A stretch of 64,000 nucleotides of DNA, taken from NCBI GenBank assembly GCA_937894675.1, contig CALCQO010000004.1:186001-250000 (forward strand), written 5' to 3'. A program made the translations under genes and the position numbers. Every line of letters starts with the position of its first letter. Positions within the stretch are counted from its first letter, which is position 1. This stretch comes from an uncultured Clostridia bacterium. GTDB taxonomy: Bacteria > Bacillota > Clostridia > Christensenellales > Aristaeellaceae. This document shows positions 49,694 to 58,954 of this stretch, one piece after another. The notes under the pieces are model-generated. The model was not told the DNA's origin. It searched no databases and was given only the letters and a program-made list of their open reading frames with translations.

Positions 49694-50479
<786 letters not shown>

Positions 50480-50487
<8 letters not shown>

Positions 50488-51487
50488 GCGACGCACCCCC
50501 TTTCCCGCCCGCGGCGGCGGGCTTGCGCTTGATTTTGCCGCCCGCAAGGATGGAGTTGGACGCCCCGGCGATGCCCTGGGGGCGCAGCCACATCATGGCG
50601 ATAATCAGCACGGCGTAGATGACATAGCGCCAGCTTTCCAGGAAGCGCAGGGACTCGGTGAGCAGGGTAACGATGGTGCTGCCCACAATGGGGCCAATCA
50701 GGGTGCCCTGGCCGCCGATGACAATCATGGCCAGCACATTAAAGCCCGTGTCGGTGGTGAACTGGGACGCCTCGATGTAGTTGACGAAAGGCGCGTAGGC
50801 GCAGCCCACCACCCCCGCCCAGAAGGCGCCGTACATGAAGTTGAGGGATTTGTAGAAGCTGGTCTGCACCCCCAGGGACTTGGCGGCGATTTCATCTTCC
50901 CGGATGGCAATCCAGGAGCGGCCGACCCGGGAGGCCAGCACTCGCTTGGTCACAAACAGGAAAACCACGCCGATGAACAGGAAGATAAAGTAATAGTACT
51001 TGGGGCGGAAGGTGTCCAGCCCGAAAAGCTGGGGGTACGGAATCTGCTTGATGCCCATGGCGCCGCCGGTAACCGGCGTCCAGGTCTGGGCGATGATGCG
51101 GATAATTTCCGACGCCCCCAGGGTGACGATGGACAGGTAGATGCCCTTAAGTTTCAAGGTGGGCAGGGACACCAACAGGCCCACCAGCGCCGCCAGCAGC
51201 CCAGAGAGGGGCAGCAGCAGCCAGAAGCTGACGCCGAAATTGGTGGACAGGGCCGCCATGGTATAGGCGCCGATGGCGAAAAAGCCGGCCTGGCCCAGGC
51301 AGGTCTGCCCCGAATACCCGTTGATGATGTTCAGCGAGCCCGCCAGAGTCGCGTACATTAGAATGTTGCAGGCGTAGCGCACATACAGGGCTTTGGGCAG
51401 CAGGAAGGGAACGGCGCAGAGGACGGCCAATATCAGCACGTAGAAAAGCGCCTGGTATTTCTCAAACAACGCTCGTACTTTGCTCAT
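50480..51487 (-). CDS. livM: LivM-type ABC importer permease
   Basis: 335 residues with about eight to ten spans (ALFYVLILAVLCAVPFLLPKA first). GYSGQTCLGQAGFFAIGAYTMA (about 58-79) and GRSWIAIREDEIAAKSLGV (cytoplasmic coupling helix, about 189-207) are LivM motifs. A short basic tail KIKRKPAAAGGKGGASHG ends the protein. Overlaps livH and livG. Confidence 0.93.
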
Positions 51488-52374
51488 ACTCTGCTGCCTT
51501 TCTTGCTGGCGAAGCCCTGGGGACGGATGACCAGCATCAGAATCAGGAAGCCGAAGGCGAACATATCCCGGAAGGTAGCCGAGGAGATGGTGATGCCCAG
51601 GTTCTCTATGATGCCGATAAACAGGCCGCCCAGCGCGGACATGCGCAGGTCTACCAGGCCGCCCAGCACCGAGGCGGAGAAGGCTTTCATGCTGAAGCCG
51701 CCCCAGGTGGTGGTGGAAATGGTGTAGTAATAGATGGCCAGCAAAATGCCCGCGATGCCGCCAAAGCCGCAGCCGATGCAGTTGCCCAGCATGGCGGTGC
51801 GCTTGACATTGATGCCCATCAGGTACGCCGCTTCCTTATTCTGGCTGACGGCGCGCAGTGCCACCCCCGACTTGGTGCGGTTGAAAAACAGGGTCAGCGT
51901 TACCGCCAGCACCACCACCAGCGCCATGATGACAATCTGCAAAAGCTTCAGATCAATGGAGACAGCGCCGCCCAGGGGGATGGAGAAGGTGCGGTTGTCG
52001 ATGATGTTCAGCACGGGCTTGGCCTCGGGCCCGAACACAATCTGCACCAGGTTTTTAATCAGCATGCTAAAGCCAATGGTGCACAGCAGCGAAATATGCC
52101 GCGGGGCGTTGAAAAACCGCTCGTAGCAAAGCTTGTACACGATGATGCCCAGCACAAAGGAGCTGGCGAAGGCCGCCAGCAGCGCAAGGGGCAGGTTGAC
52201 GCCCACAAACTGGAACACATAATACGCGCCGAAGGCGCCAATCATCATGATTTCACCGTAGGTGAAGGTAACCATGCCCACCACACCCACAATGACGGAA
52301 TACCCGATAGCCATCAGTGCGTAAATCGCGCCCTGGCTCAGGCCATTCACCAATTGGTTGAGGAAATACTCCAT
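51484..52374 (-). CDS. livH: LivH-type ABC importer permease
   Basis: 296 residues. QLVNGLSQGAIYALMAIGYSVIVGVVGMVTF (shown: GLSQGAIYALMAIGYSVI) is the LivH N-terminus; the coupling segment GVALRAVSQNKEAAYLMGIN (about 171-190) contacts the ATPases. Pairs with LivM. It stands 121 bases after the substrate-binding protein gene, the gap containing two strong hairpins. Confidence 0.93.
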   Translation of the reverse strand: MEYFLNQLVNGLSQGAIYALMAIGYSVIVGVVGMVTFTYGEIMMIGAFGAYYVFQFVGVNLPLALLAAFASSFVLGIIVYKLCYERFFNAPRHISLLCTIGFSMLIKNLVQIVFGPEAKPVLNIIDNRTFSIPLGGAVSIDLKLLQIVIMALVVVLAVTLTLFFNRTKSGVALRAVSQNKEAAYLMGINVKRTAMLGNCIGCGFGGIAGILLAIYYYTISTTTWGGFSMKAFSASVLGGLVDLRMSALGGLFIGIIENLGITISSATFRDMFAFGFLILMLVIRPQGFASKKGSRV

Positions 52375-52416
52375 GCGCCCTCCTTGGAATGCGCCGGCAA
52401 AGCCGCGTAAAGGGGA

Positions 52417-52480
52417 AGCGGGGCGGAACAGCCCGCCCCGCTGGGATTAGAGGGGATGCCCCGCGGACAATACCGCGGGG
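52417..52480 (-). promoter_or_regulatory. Intercistronic hairpins between the binding-protein gene and livH
   Basis: Two perfect stems, AGCGGGGCGG/CCGCCCCGCT (52417-52426, 52433-52442) and CCCCGCGG/CCGCGGGG (52459-52466, 52473-52480), without T-runs. They probably stabilise the upstream binding-protein mRNA or partly terminate transcription, giving the excess of binding protein usual for ABC importers. Confidence 0.65.
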
Positions 52481-52495
52481 ACTTAGCTATGTGTT

Positions 52496-53638
52496 TTACT
52501 GGTTGACGTAATCGAAGCCTTCCAGTACCTTCCACTCGCCGTTTTCCACGCCGCAGATCATGTAATCGCGCTGGATGTCGCCCGAGGGCTCAAACTTGAT
52601 GCGGCCGGTGATGCCCACCATTTCCACATCCTGCAGAGCCGCGCGGATGGCGTCGCGGGTGATTTCGCCATCCCCGATGTTCTCGATGGCGGTCTTGATC
52701 AGGTACATGGTGTCATAGGCGCAGGCGGGGTGCACGGTGGGGTCAAAGCCTGCCTTGCCGGCGAACTCTTCCTTCCACTTGGTCAGTTCCGCGTTCTGGG
52801 GGTCGAAGAAGAAGGGGGAGGTAACGATGATGTTGTCGGGGGTCATCAGCTGGCTGACCACCTGCTCGGAGGTGCCAGGCCCAAGGGCCACGTGCTTGAT
52901 GTCCCAGCCGGCGGAGTCGGCGGCGTTGAAGATGGCGGAAACCGCGGCGCCCTGGTCCATGACCACCAGCACTTCGGGATCGCTGAGCTTGGCTTTGGTG
53001 ATGATGGAGCTGAAGTCCGTCTCGTCGGATTTGTATTTTTCCTCGGTCACTTCCAGGCCTTCGATGTCCGCCTGCACCTTGAAGTTTTCAAAGCAGGACA
53101 GGCCCCAGTCGCTATCCACGCGAATAACGGCAACCTTGGTGACGCCCAGATACTTTTTCAGGACATAGGTAGCCAGGTAGGGGGCTTCGCCGTCCTGCCG
53201 GCCCATGATGGAGAAGCAGAAGGGGCTCATGGAGGCGTAGTCGGGGGCGGAAGCGGTGGGGGACAGCTGCACGACGCCGTAGCGGTCCACGATGCTGGCG
53301 TTGGCTTTGCAGGCGCCGGAAGTAAAGTCGCCCAGGATGGCCATGATTTCTTCATCCTCGGCAAAGGCGGTGGCCATGGTGGAGGACACCACGGTGTCGC
53401 CCTGGGAGTCTTTCACGTCAATCTCCAGCAGGTAGCCATTGGCGCCGCCGGCGGCGTTGATTTCATCAAGGGCCATCTGCCAGCCAATCTGGAAGCCTTT
53501 GCCATACTCGGCGTAGTTGCCGGTCAGGGGCGCCAGGCCACCCAGCTTGATGACGCCCTTGGACTGGGCGGAGGCGGGCAGCGCGAACAGGGACAGCACC
53601 AGGACGAGAGCGAGCAGCAGGGTAAACAGCTTTTTCAT
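52496..53638 (-). CDS. LivK-type substrate-binding protein
   Basis: 380 residues. Signal peptide about 1-24 (LLLALVLVLSLFALPASA), without a lipobox Cys, so secreted or retained otherwise. Type I periplasmic-binding fold: IKLGGLAPLTGNYAEYGKG, LLEIDVKDSQGDTVVSSTMA, ILGDFTSGACKA, and VQLSPTASAPDYASMSPFCF. In LivJ relatives the amino-acid carboxyl and amine are held by Ser/Thr in SPTAS-like and backbone positions; that segment is present, so an alpha-amino acid or related acid is plausible. First importer gene after the ATC-hydrolase-like gene. Confidence 0.92.
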   Translation of the reverse strand: MKKLFTLLLALVLVLSLFALPASAQSKGVIKLGGLAPLTGNYAEYGKGFQIGWQMALDEINAAGGANGYLLEIDVKDSQGDTVVSSTMATAFAEDEEIMAILGDFTSGACKANASIVDRYGVVQLSPTASAPDYASMSPFCFSIMGRQDGEAPYLATYVLKKYLGVTKVAVIRVDSDWGLSCFENFKVQADIEGLEVTEEKYKSDETDFSSIITKAKLSDPEVLVVMDQGAAVSAIFNAADSAGWDIKHVALGPGTSEQVVSQLMTPDNIIVTSPFFFDPQNAELTKWKEEFAGKAGFDPTVHPACAYDTMYLIKTAIENIGDGEITRDAIRAALQDVEMVGITGRIKFEPSGDIQRDYMICGVENGEWKVLEGFDYVNQ

Positions 53639-53662
53639 AACAATCTCCTTATTCCTATCAAA

Positions 53663-54160
53663 TTATTTGCGGAAGTGCAGGTCGCAGGTGGCGCAGCCCT
53701 GGGCGATGGTCTGTTTCAGATCCAGCTCCAGGCCCATGGCGTCGGCGATGCCCCGGTCTCCATCCATGGCGATGTCGCACAAAAGGGCGCAGGTCTCATC
53801 GTCAAAGCCCAGCTTTTTCCAGGCGGATACCAGGGCGCAGTAGTTGAAGTTGACAGTTACGTTGTCGTAGTCGGCCTCGATGTTCTTCATGTTGAAGGAC
53901 TGGGGGCCCACCTTGCTTTCATCGCCCAGGAAAGCGTTCTTAAAGTCGGCGCAGTTGTCGGGATCGGGGCAGTTCTTCTTGAAGTTTTCGCCGTGCATGT
54001 TGCCCGTGCGGCGGATGGCGCGGCGCAGGATGGGTTCGGCGTCGATGCCGGCCTTGACCAGCTCGTCGTAAATCAGGCCCATCCAGGTGGCGCGGTGCTC
54101 AATCTGCGCGCGGTTCACATCCACAATTTCGGCTACAGGGTTGGGGTTGTTGGTAATCAT
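53663..54160 (-). CDS. L-2-amino-thiazoline-4-carboxylic acid hydrolase family protein
   Basis: 165 residues; AGGAGGAACGAC precedes the ATG. Matches the small ATC-hydrolase-like family: VNFNYCALVSAWKKLGF (about 104-120) with a central Cys, CALLCDIAMDGDRGIADAMG (about 126-145), and an end CATCDLHFRK. The namesake enzyme opens L-2-amino-thiazoline-4-carboxylate to carbamoyl-cysteine; most family members are untested. Co-transcription with a Liv-type importer suggests it acts on the imported compound, possibly an amide or cyclic amino acid. First gene of the operon. Confidence 0.78.
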   Translation of the reverse strand: MITNNPNPVAEIVDVNRAQIEHRATWMGLIYDELVKAGIDAEPILRRAIRRTGNMHGENFKKNCPDPDNCADFKNAFLGDESKVGPQSFNMKNIEADYDNVTVNFNYCALVSAWKKLGFDDETCALLCDIAMDGDRGIADAMGLELDLKQTIAQGCATCDLHFRK

Positions 54161-54280
54161 GTCGTTCCTCCTCTATTATTCAATGCAAAGCATGCATTTT
54201 CCCGCGTAAAAAAACAGACGATCCATCTGAAAAAAACACTTGGTGGAGAATAAAAGAAAAAGTTAACCGCTGATATATTA

Positions 54281-54292
54281 CTGATTAATCAG
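54281..54292. promoter_or_regulatory. Palindromic operator candidate of the Liv/Dha operon
   Basis: CTGATTAATCAG is a perfect 12-base palindrome immediately downstream of the -10 box at the expected transcription start. A second, wider inverted repeat GCTGAT (54269-54274)/ATCAGC (54288-54293) overlaps it. It fits a site for the operon-encoded GntR/FCD regulator; the pairing is inferred. Confidence 0.6.
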
Positions 54293-54293
54293 C

Positions 54294-54322
54294 ATGATAG
54301 CAGGCGGGCAGACAATTGTCAA
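54294..54322 (-). promoter_or_regulatory. Promoter of the ATC hydrolase-Liv-SDR-GntR-DhaKL operon
   Basis: Minus strand consensus TTGACA (54322-54317), 17-base spacer, TATCAT (54299-54294). The only clear promoter between here and 45.9 kb. Confidence 0.82.
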
Positions 54323-54339
54323 CATACCGGAAAGCCATA

Positions 54340-54367
54340 GAAAAACGCCCGGTAAACAGCCGGGCGT
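54340..54367 (-). terminator. Terminator of azlCD
   Basis: ACGCCCGG (54345-54352) pairs with CCGGGCGT (54360-54367); on the minus strand it is followed by TTTTT (54344-54340). It insulates azlCD from the next operon. Confidence 0.85.
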
Positions 54368-54469
54368 ATGGCGGTATGGGTTCTTTGGACGGGGAAGCGG
54401 GAGGAAATTTATTTGGAAAAATCGTTTTTGGAAAATTTCGTCCGTGACAGCGGAAACGCGTTTTCCACA

Positions 54470-54772
54470 TTACACCACCAGGTAGAGCAGCAACTCGGCT
54501 ATCACAGCCAGGGCAATCACCAGCACCACCGGCAGTTTGTACCAGGCGGCTGCCGCTGCCGTCAGGCCGCCCACCACGCCGATGATGGGGCGGGTGGGAT
54601 CCACCGAGAGCACCCCGGGGAAAATCAGCGCTGACAGGGCGGTGTAGGGAATCAGGCTTAAAAACTTTTCCCAATAGGGGCTCAGCTTCATTTTTTCGCT
54701 AGTCAGCGCCGGCAGCGCTCTGGGAATGTAGGTAACCAGCATCATTAGAAAAATCAGTACATAGATGTTCAT
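54470..54772 (-). CDS. azlD: AzlD-type branched-chain amino acid exporter subunit
   Basis: 100 residues with three to four spans; IFLMMLVTYIPRALPAL (about 7-23) is the AzlD signature, followed by IPYTALSALIFPGVL and a C-terminal LPVVLVIALAVIAELLLYLV. The small partner of AzlC in export of branched-chain amino acids or similar. Overlaps azlC by 4 bases. Its neighbourhood to a Liv-type importer, though transcribed separately, raises the possibility of balanced import and export. Confidence 0.9.
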   Translation of the reverse strand: MNIYVLIFLMMLVTYIPRALPALTSEKMKLSPYWEKFLSLIPYTALSALIFPGVLSVDPTRPIIGVVGGLTAAAAAWYKLPVVLVIALAVIAELLLYLVV

Positions 54773-55464
54773 TTCCCAGCCCTCCCCCGCACTGGCTTGT
54801 CATCAGGCAAAAGGGTGCCAAAGCCAGCGCCGATCAGCATGGACAGCACGATGGCCGTGCCGCCGGGCATGGTCTGGGTTAAAAGGGTGTTGACAAAGGC
54901 CGTGAACAGCACGATGGCCACCACCCGCAGGCTTTCTTTCAGGCTGGGCATCAGCATGCTGATGAAGGTGGCGTAGATGGCCACGCTCATGGCGTCCATC
55001 ATGCGCAGGGGCACCAGGTTCATCAGCATGGTGCCCAGCCAGGTGCCCAGCACCCAGCTTAGGTGCAGAAACAGGTTCATGCCCCCCAGATACGCCGCGT
55101 CATCAGGCTGCTTGCGGCTGAGGGAAAACAGGGAGAAGCTTTCGTCGCACACCACATAGGCCAGCAGCAGCTTCTTATACAGGGGCGTGCCCTTCAAGCG
55201 GTTCATCACATAGGTGCTCATCACCAGATGGCGGATGTTGATGAAGAACACCCCCGCCACGATAATCAGGGGCGATGTGACCTGCTGCAGCATGTTCAGC
55301 GCCAGAAACTGGGAGCTGCCCGCCACCACAATCAGCGACATCATGGTCGCCTCCATCACACTCAGCCCGTACTGGCGTGCCGCCAGCCCGAAGGAAATCC
55401 CCACCGAAATCATGCCGATGCACACCGGCAGCGCCTTCTTTACGCCGTTCTGAAACGACTGCAA
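54769..55464 (-). CDS. azlC: AzlC-type branched-chain amino acid exporter subunit
   Basis: 231 residues from a TTG at 55464, nine bases after AGGAGG; the frame extends to 55779 but that part crosses a promoter-like TATACT (55499-55494 on the minus strand) and is not coding. FQNGVKKALPVCIGMISVGISFGLAARQYGL (shown: ALPVCIGMISVGISFGLAA) and MSLIVVAGSSQFLALNML are AzlC motifs. Multi-span exporter forming a pair with AzlD. Confidence 0.9.
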   Translation of the reverse strand: MQSFQNGVKKALPVCIGMISVGISFGLAARQYGLSVMEATMMSLIVVAGSSQFLALNMLQQVTSPLIIVAGVFFINIRHLVMSTYVMNRLKGTPLYKKLLLAYVVCDESFSLFSLSRKQPDDAAYLGGMNLFLHLSWVLGTWLGTMLMNLVPLRMMDAMSVAIYATFISMLMPSLKESLRVVAIVLFTAFVNTLLTQTMPGGTAIVLSMLIGAGFGTLLPDDKPVRGRAGK

Positions 55465-55647
55465 TCCCTTCCACCTCCTGAAACAATGCACCCAGTATAG
55501 CAACCATGCGCGAAAAATGCACCCGGCGCCATGTTCTTTTTCTGGCCTTGCCCCCGGAAAAATTTCACAAACCAGTGGCGGGGCGCCATGGGATGTGATA
55601 TGATGTGTAATCAACAAGAAAACAAACAGTTGGAAAGGTGCGTGCCC

Positions 55648-56361
55648 ATGTCTTTGATGACGATTCGGCCAATGGATGAATTGGAGATTCTGATCCGCCT
55701 GTTTTCCGCCGCCCTCATCGGCGCCTTCATCGGCTTGGAGCGGGAGTACAAAAACCGTCCGGCGGGCATGCGCACCCACACCTTGGTGTGCCTGGGCGCG
55801 GCCATTGTAGCCATGCTGGAAGGGCTGCTGATGAACAATATTTTAACCACCATGCAGAACGCCGAGGGCGTCGCCATCAGCATGGGGCGCATGAGCGCCC
55901 AGGTAATCAGCGGCATCGGCTTTCTGGGGGCGGGCACCATCATGGTGTCTCAAAAGCGCATTGCCGGGCTGACCACCGCCGCCAGCGTATGGACGGTCGC
56001 CTGCATCGGGCTGTTGTGCGGCTTTGGCTACTACCTCTTTGGTCTGCTGACGGGCGCCATGGTGATGGGTGTTTTGTTTTTGCAGCGGGTCATCCATGTC
56101 AACCACTGGCGCAAGGTCGAAATCCGCTTCCTGCACCGCACGGAAACAATCGCCTACCTGCAGGAGTATTTCGGTAAAAAGGACATTCAGGTGCTGGATG
56201 TAGACTTCACCGTGGAAACCATCGAGGATGAAAACGGCAAGCAGAACCTGTACATCAATATCTACACCCTTCAGATGCCCCACGGCGCAAGTTATGCCGA
56301 CGTGGTGAACGAGTTAAGCCAGTACAAAAATGTCCGCATGGTGCGCACCCGGGCCATGTAG
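55648..56361 (+). CDS. MgtC/SapB family membrane protein
   Basis: 237 residues from the ATG at 55648 (AAAGGTG eight bases upstream); the frame extends upstream to 55531 without a start signal. GAFIGLEREYKNRPAGMRTHTLVCLGAA (shown: GLEREYKNRPAGMRTH), GIGFLGAGTIM and GLTTAASVWT mark the MgtC N-terminal membrane domain of about five spans; the last 70 residues are an ACT-like cytoplasmic domain. Family members affect magnesium homeostasis or inhibit the F-type ATPase. Single gene with its own terminator. Confidence 0.9.
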   Translation: MSLMTIRPMDELEILIRLFSAALIGAFIGLEREYKNRPAGMRTHTLVCLGAAIVAMLEGLLMNNILTTMQNAEGVAISMGRMSAQVISGIGFLGAGTIMVSQKRIAGLTTAASVWTVACIGLLCGFGYYLFGLLTGAMVMGVLFLQRVIHVNHWRKVEIRFLHRTETIAYLQEYFGKKDIQVLDVDFTVETIEDENGKQNLYINIYTLQMPHGASYADVVNELSQYKNVRMVRTRAM

Positions 56362-56381
56362 CGGGCAGGCGCAAACAAGCA

Positions 56382-56413
56382 TTCTCTGGTAGAATACTGC
56401 CGGAGAATTTTTT
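56382..56413 (+). terminator. Terminator of the mgtC-like gene
   Basis: TTCTCTGG (56382-56389) pairs with CCGGAGAA (56400-56407, one G-T), followed by TTTTTTA. It lies immediately before the ECF promoter. Confidence 0.8.
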
Positions 56414-56420
56414 ATTTGTT

Positions 56421-56446
56421 TGTAACGAAAGCGCTTTAACCGCGTC
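56421..56446 (+). promoter_or_regulatory. ECF-type autoregulatory promoter
   Basis: TGTAAC (56421-56426), 16-base spacer, CGTC (56443-56446). This is the SigX/SigW-like ECF pattern, directly in front of the sigma gene, implying positive autoregulation. Confidence 0.75.
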
Positions 56447-56469
56447 CAACAGAGGAAAGGAGGGATGAG

Positions 56470-56958
56470 ATGGATTTTGAAAAAGTCTATGTGCGCTATT
56501 TTCAGGTCATCTATCGCTTCCTGCTGTCCCTGAGCACGGACGAGCACCTGTCGGAGGAGCTGGCCCAGGAAGCCTTCATGAAAGCCATGAAAAACGCGGG
56601 GCAGTTTGAAGGCCGCTGCGCGCCGGAAACCTGGCTGTGCGCCATCGCCAAAAACTGCTACTTCGACCACCAGCGCGCGCAAAAGCACCGCTTCCAAGGG
56701 GATATGCCCGACATCGCCGCCCCCTCCTTTGAGGAGGCGCTGGAGGACAAGGAAACGCGGCTGTTGATCCACCAGGCGCTGCACGAACTGCCCGAGCCCT
56801 ACAAGGAGGTCTTCACCCTGCGCGTCTTTGGCGATTTAAGCTATGCCCAGATCGGCGCCCTGTTTGGAAAAAGCGAGACCTGGGGACGGGTTACCTACTA
56901 CCGGGCGAAGGTGAAGCTTCGCGAAACCCTGAAGGAGGATGACAATGCAACGCAATGA
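56470..56958 (+). CDS. ECF-family RNA polymerase sigma factor
   Basis: 162 residues; AGGAAAGGAGG precedes the ATG. Region 2 (about 1-75): VIYRFLLSLSTDEHLSEELAQEAFMKAM and WLCAIAKNCYFDHQR; region 4 (about 105-155): LPEPYKEVFTLRVFGDLSYAQIGALFGKSETW then RVTYYRAKVKLRE. It overlaps the anti-sigma gene by 14 bases. Probably activates envelope-stress genes; its own promoter has the TGTAAC-N16-CGTC motif. No other copy of that motif was found in the window. Confidence 0.93.
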   Translation: MDFEKVYVRYFQVIYRFLLSLSTDEHLSEELAQEAFMKAMKNAGQFEGRCAPETWLCAIAKNCYFDHQRAQKHRFQGDMPDIAAPSFEEALEDKETRLLIHQALHELPEPYKEVFTLRVFGDLSYAQIGALFGKSETWGRVTYYRAKVKLRETLKEDDNATQ

Positions 56959-57799
56959 CTGCAAACTGGCGCAGGACCTGATGCCCCTGCGCATCGAGGA
57001 ACTCTTGAGCGAGGAAAGCAAAGCCTTTGTGGACGAGCACATCGCTGCCTGCCCCCCCTGCGCCCAAATGTACGGCTACATGCAGGCCACCTTGCCCAAG
57101 GAAAAGGAAGCGCAGCAAAGGGAGAGCGCCAGCTTCAAGGCCGCGATGGCCCAGTTTCAAAAGACCATGGCCTGGCGGCGCATCCGGTATATCCTGACCG
57201 GGCTGCTGATTGCCGCGCTGATACTGGCGCTATTGACCGCGCTAAACACCATCCGCAAACCCTTAGCCCTTGATAAGTTTGACATCAGCCTGAAGCGGAC
57301 GCAGGATGGCCAACTGCTGGAAGTGTGGGATTATCACAACACCTCCTACGGCGGCAATTCCTATACCCATGGAGGCACGGACAAAGAGGGCAACTACATC
57401 GTTTACCTGAACCACGAGGTTCCCCTGCTGCAGCTGGGGGGATATACCAACGCAGCAAAGCACTATCAGCTTAGCAGCTTCTCCCTGCAGGATGACGGCA
57501 ACCTGTACGAAAGTGATCTGGTTTTCCATTACGCCTCAGGAAGCTGGGACTCGGGTACCTCTACCCAGATTATGGAGATACGCCAGGGTACTGAAAAGGA
57601 TTACAAGGTGCTGTACAGGGCGGGGGATACGCTGCCCGCCGCGGAGCAAATGGAATTGGACGCCGCCCGTAGGTACTTGCCTTACGCCCCCCTCACCGCG
57701 GAAAACCCCGCGGCTACCCCCCTGCCGCCCGCCGACAATGCTATGCCCTTCGCCCCAAAGCAGGAGACGCCCGTTCTCACAGCGGCACCCGCAAATTAA
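56945..57799 (+). CDS. Zinc-finger anti-sigma factor with large extracytoplasmic domain
   Basis: 284 residues from the ATG at 56945, six bases after AGGAGG; an ATG two codons upstream is too close. Cytoplasmic zf-HC2 motif His32-x3-Cys36-x2-Cys39 (DEHIAACPPCAQ) with Cys6, one span at about 78-100 (ILTGLLIAALILALLTAL), then about 180 extracytoplasmic residues with no recognised domain, ending in a Pro/Ala-rich tail (AATPLPPADNAMP). It holds the sigma factor at the membrane until a signal is sensed outside. Confidence 0.88.
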   Translation: MQRNDCKLAQDLMPLRIEELLSEESKAFVDEHIAACPPCAQMYGYMQATLPKEKEAQQRESASFKAAMAQFQKTMAWRRIRYILTGLLIAALILALLTALNTIRKPLALDKFDISLKRTQDGQLLEVWDYHNTSYGGNSYTHGGTDKEGNYIVYLNHEVPLLQLGGYTNAAKHYQLSSFSLQDDGNLYESDLVFHYASGSWDSGTSTQIMEIRQGTEKDYKVLYRAGDTLPAAEQMELDAARRYLPYAPLTAENPAATPLPPADNAMPFAPKQETPVLTAAPAN

Positions 57800-57812
57800 A
57801 CAGATAACAAGC

Positions 57813-57849
57813 AAGCGCGCCCTTTCAGGAAGGCGCGCTTGTTTGTTTT
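57813..57849 (+). terminator. Terminator of the sigma/anti-sigma operon
   Basis: AAGCGCGCC (57813-57821) pairs with GGCGCGCTT (57832-57840), followed by GTTTGTTTT. It lies between convergent genes and may serve both. Confidence 0.88.
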
Positions 57850-57856
57850 CCATAGA

Positions 57857-58606
57857 TTATTCCGCCGTCATGGCCTCCACCAGGCGCCGGATGAAATCCA
57901 GGGGCAGGGGCTTATCCAGGGCAAACCAGACGGAGCGTTTTCCGTGGAGGTGGGGCTTCAGCTCCTCCTGCAAATCTTCCCGCAGGGGGGCGGGATACAT
58001 GGCCACATGGTCCTTGAAGGCGGAGATGTACACCCGGGCACGGCGCTTGTCCTGCTTGTAGCCTAAAATCCCGTAGCTGACCACCTCTTTGGCATCGGGC
58101 ATCAGCTTGCGCACCGCTTGGCGCAGGGCTTCGAACTGCTCTTTGGCCTGGGGCGGCACCTGCTTTCTATACGCTTCCGGGGTTTGGGGCTCGGCCTTTT
58201 GTCCTGTGGCCGCCTTCCAGGATTTTTCCAGCATGGATTTGAGCACACTCAGATCCACATCCGCTAGCTTGTTGATGTACAGGCAGGACACGCTGATTTT
58301 ATGCTTGCCCAGCCTGGCCAATTCCTCCCCATAGGTCTCAAAGCCCTCGTTGAAATACACGGTCAGCGACGCTTTGCGGGGACTGAAGCCTAGGATGCCG
58401 ATTTCCCCCTGGCGGCCTGTGTCGTACTGGTAGCTCTGTTTGCCAAAACCGATGATGCTAGGGCCCCACATCACGGCGGGCTGGGCGGAAATCTCCTCCA
58501 TCATGCTGATAAGAGTCAAAGCTTCCTCGCGCCTTTTGTCGCTTACGCCCGCGAGAAATTCCACCACAGCCACCTGGGTGGGTTTTGTTTTGTTCTCTGC
58601 CGCCAT
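57857..58606 (-). CDS. Tandem DUF1801-like protein
   Basis: 249 residues with two related halves. The first (about 1-125): RREEALTLISMMEEISAQPAVMWGPSIIGFGKQSYQY and SVSCLYINKLADVDLSVL; the second (about 140-245): AKEQFEALRQAVRKLMPDAKEVVSYGILGYKQDKRRARVYISAFKDHVAMYP. Both are DUF1801/iron-chaperone (YdhG/Fra-like) folds, the second close to the canonical form. Function in bacteria is uncertain. The ATG overlaps the HIT gene stop by one base, so it ends the prmA operon. Confidence 0.85.
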   Translation of the reverse strand: MAAENKTKPTQVAVVEFLAGVSDKRREEALTLISMMEEISAQPAVMWGPSIIGFGKQSYQYDTGRQGEIGILGFSPRKASLTVYFNEGFETYGEELARLGKHKISVSCLYINKLADVDLSVLKSMLEKSWKAATGQKAEPQTPEAYRKQVPPQAKEQFEALRQAVRKLMPDAKEVVSYGILGYKQDKRRARVYISAFKDHVAMYPAPLREDLQEELKPHLHGKRSVWFALDKPLPLDFIRRLVEAMTAE

Positions 58607-58944
58607 CAGCCCATCTTCCCTTCCATTTGCCGGCCGCCCAGCACATGGAAATGCAGGTGCTGCACGCTCTGGCAGGCATGGGGGCCGCAGTTGGACACCA
58701 GGCGGTACCCCTGGGTAAGCCCTTCCTGTTTGGCTACCTTGGCCGCGGCGCGCACACAGGCGGCCAGGCTGTCATCGGGCAGCAGCTCGGTATCATTCAG
58801 GCCGGACACATGCTTTTTGGGCACAATCAGCACATGGCTGGGGGTCTGGGGGCTGACATCCTTAAAGGCGTAGCAATGCTCGTCCTCATACACTTTGGCG
58901 GAGGGAATTTCCCCGGCGATAATTTTGCAAAACAGACAGTCCAT
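58606..58944 (-). CDS. HIT-family nucleotide hydrolase
   Basis: 112 residues from the ATG at 58944 (AAAGGAGGAAGT upstream). DCLFCKIIAGEIPSAKVYED (zinc-site CxxC) and the histidine triad QHLHFHVLGG near the C-terminus. HinT-type purine nucleoside phosphoramidase, cytoplasmic. Sits between mtaB and the DUF1801 gene. Confidence 0.95.
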   Translation of the reverse strand: MDCLFCKIIAGEIPSAKVYEDEHCYAFKDVSPQTPSHVLIVPKKHVSGLNDTELLPDDSLAACVRAAAKVAKQEGLTQGYRLVSNCGPHACQSVQHLHFHVLGGRQMEGKMG

Positions 58945-58954
58945 ACTTCCTCCT

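Larger units (their letters stand above)
54161..54469. other. 309-base intergenic control region
   Basis: No gene seen. AT-rich compared with the coding DNA. It contains the minus-strand promoter (54294-54322), an exact palindrome (54281-54292) and the azlCD terminator (54340-54367). The 100 bases before the azlD stop are unassigned. Confidence 0.7.
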
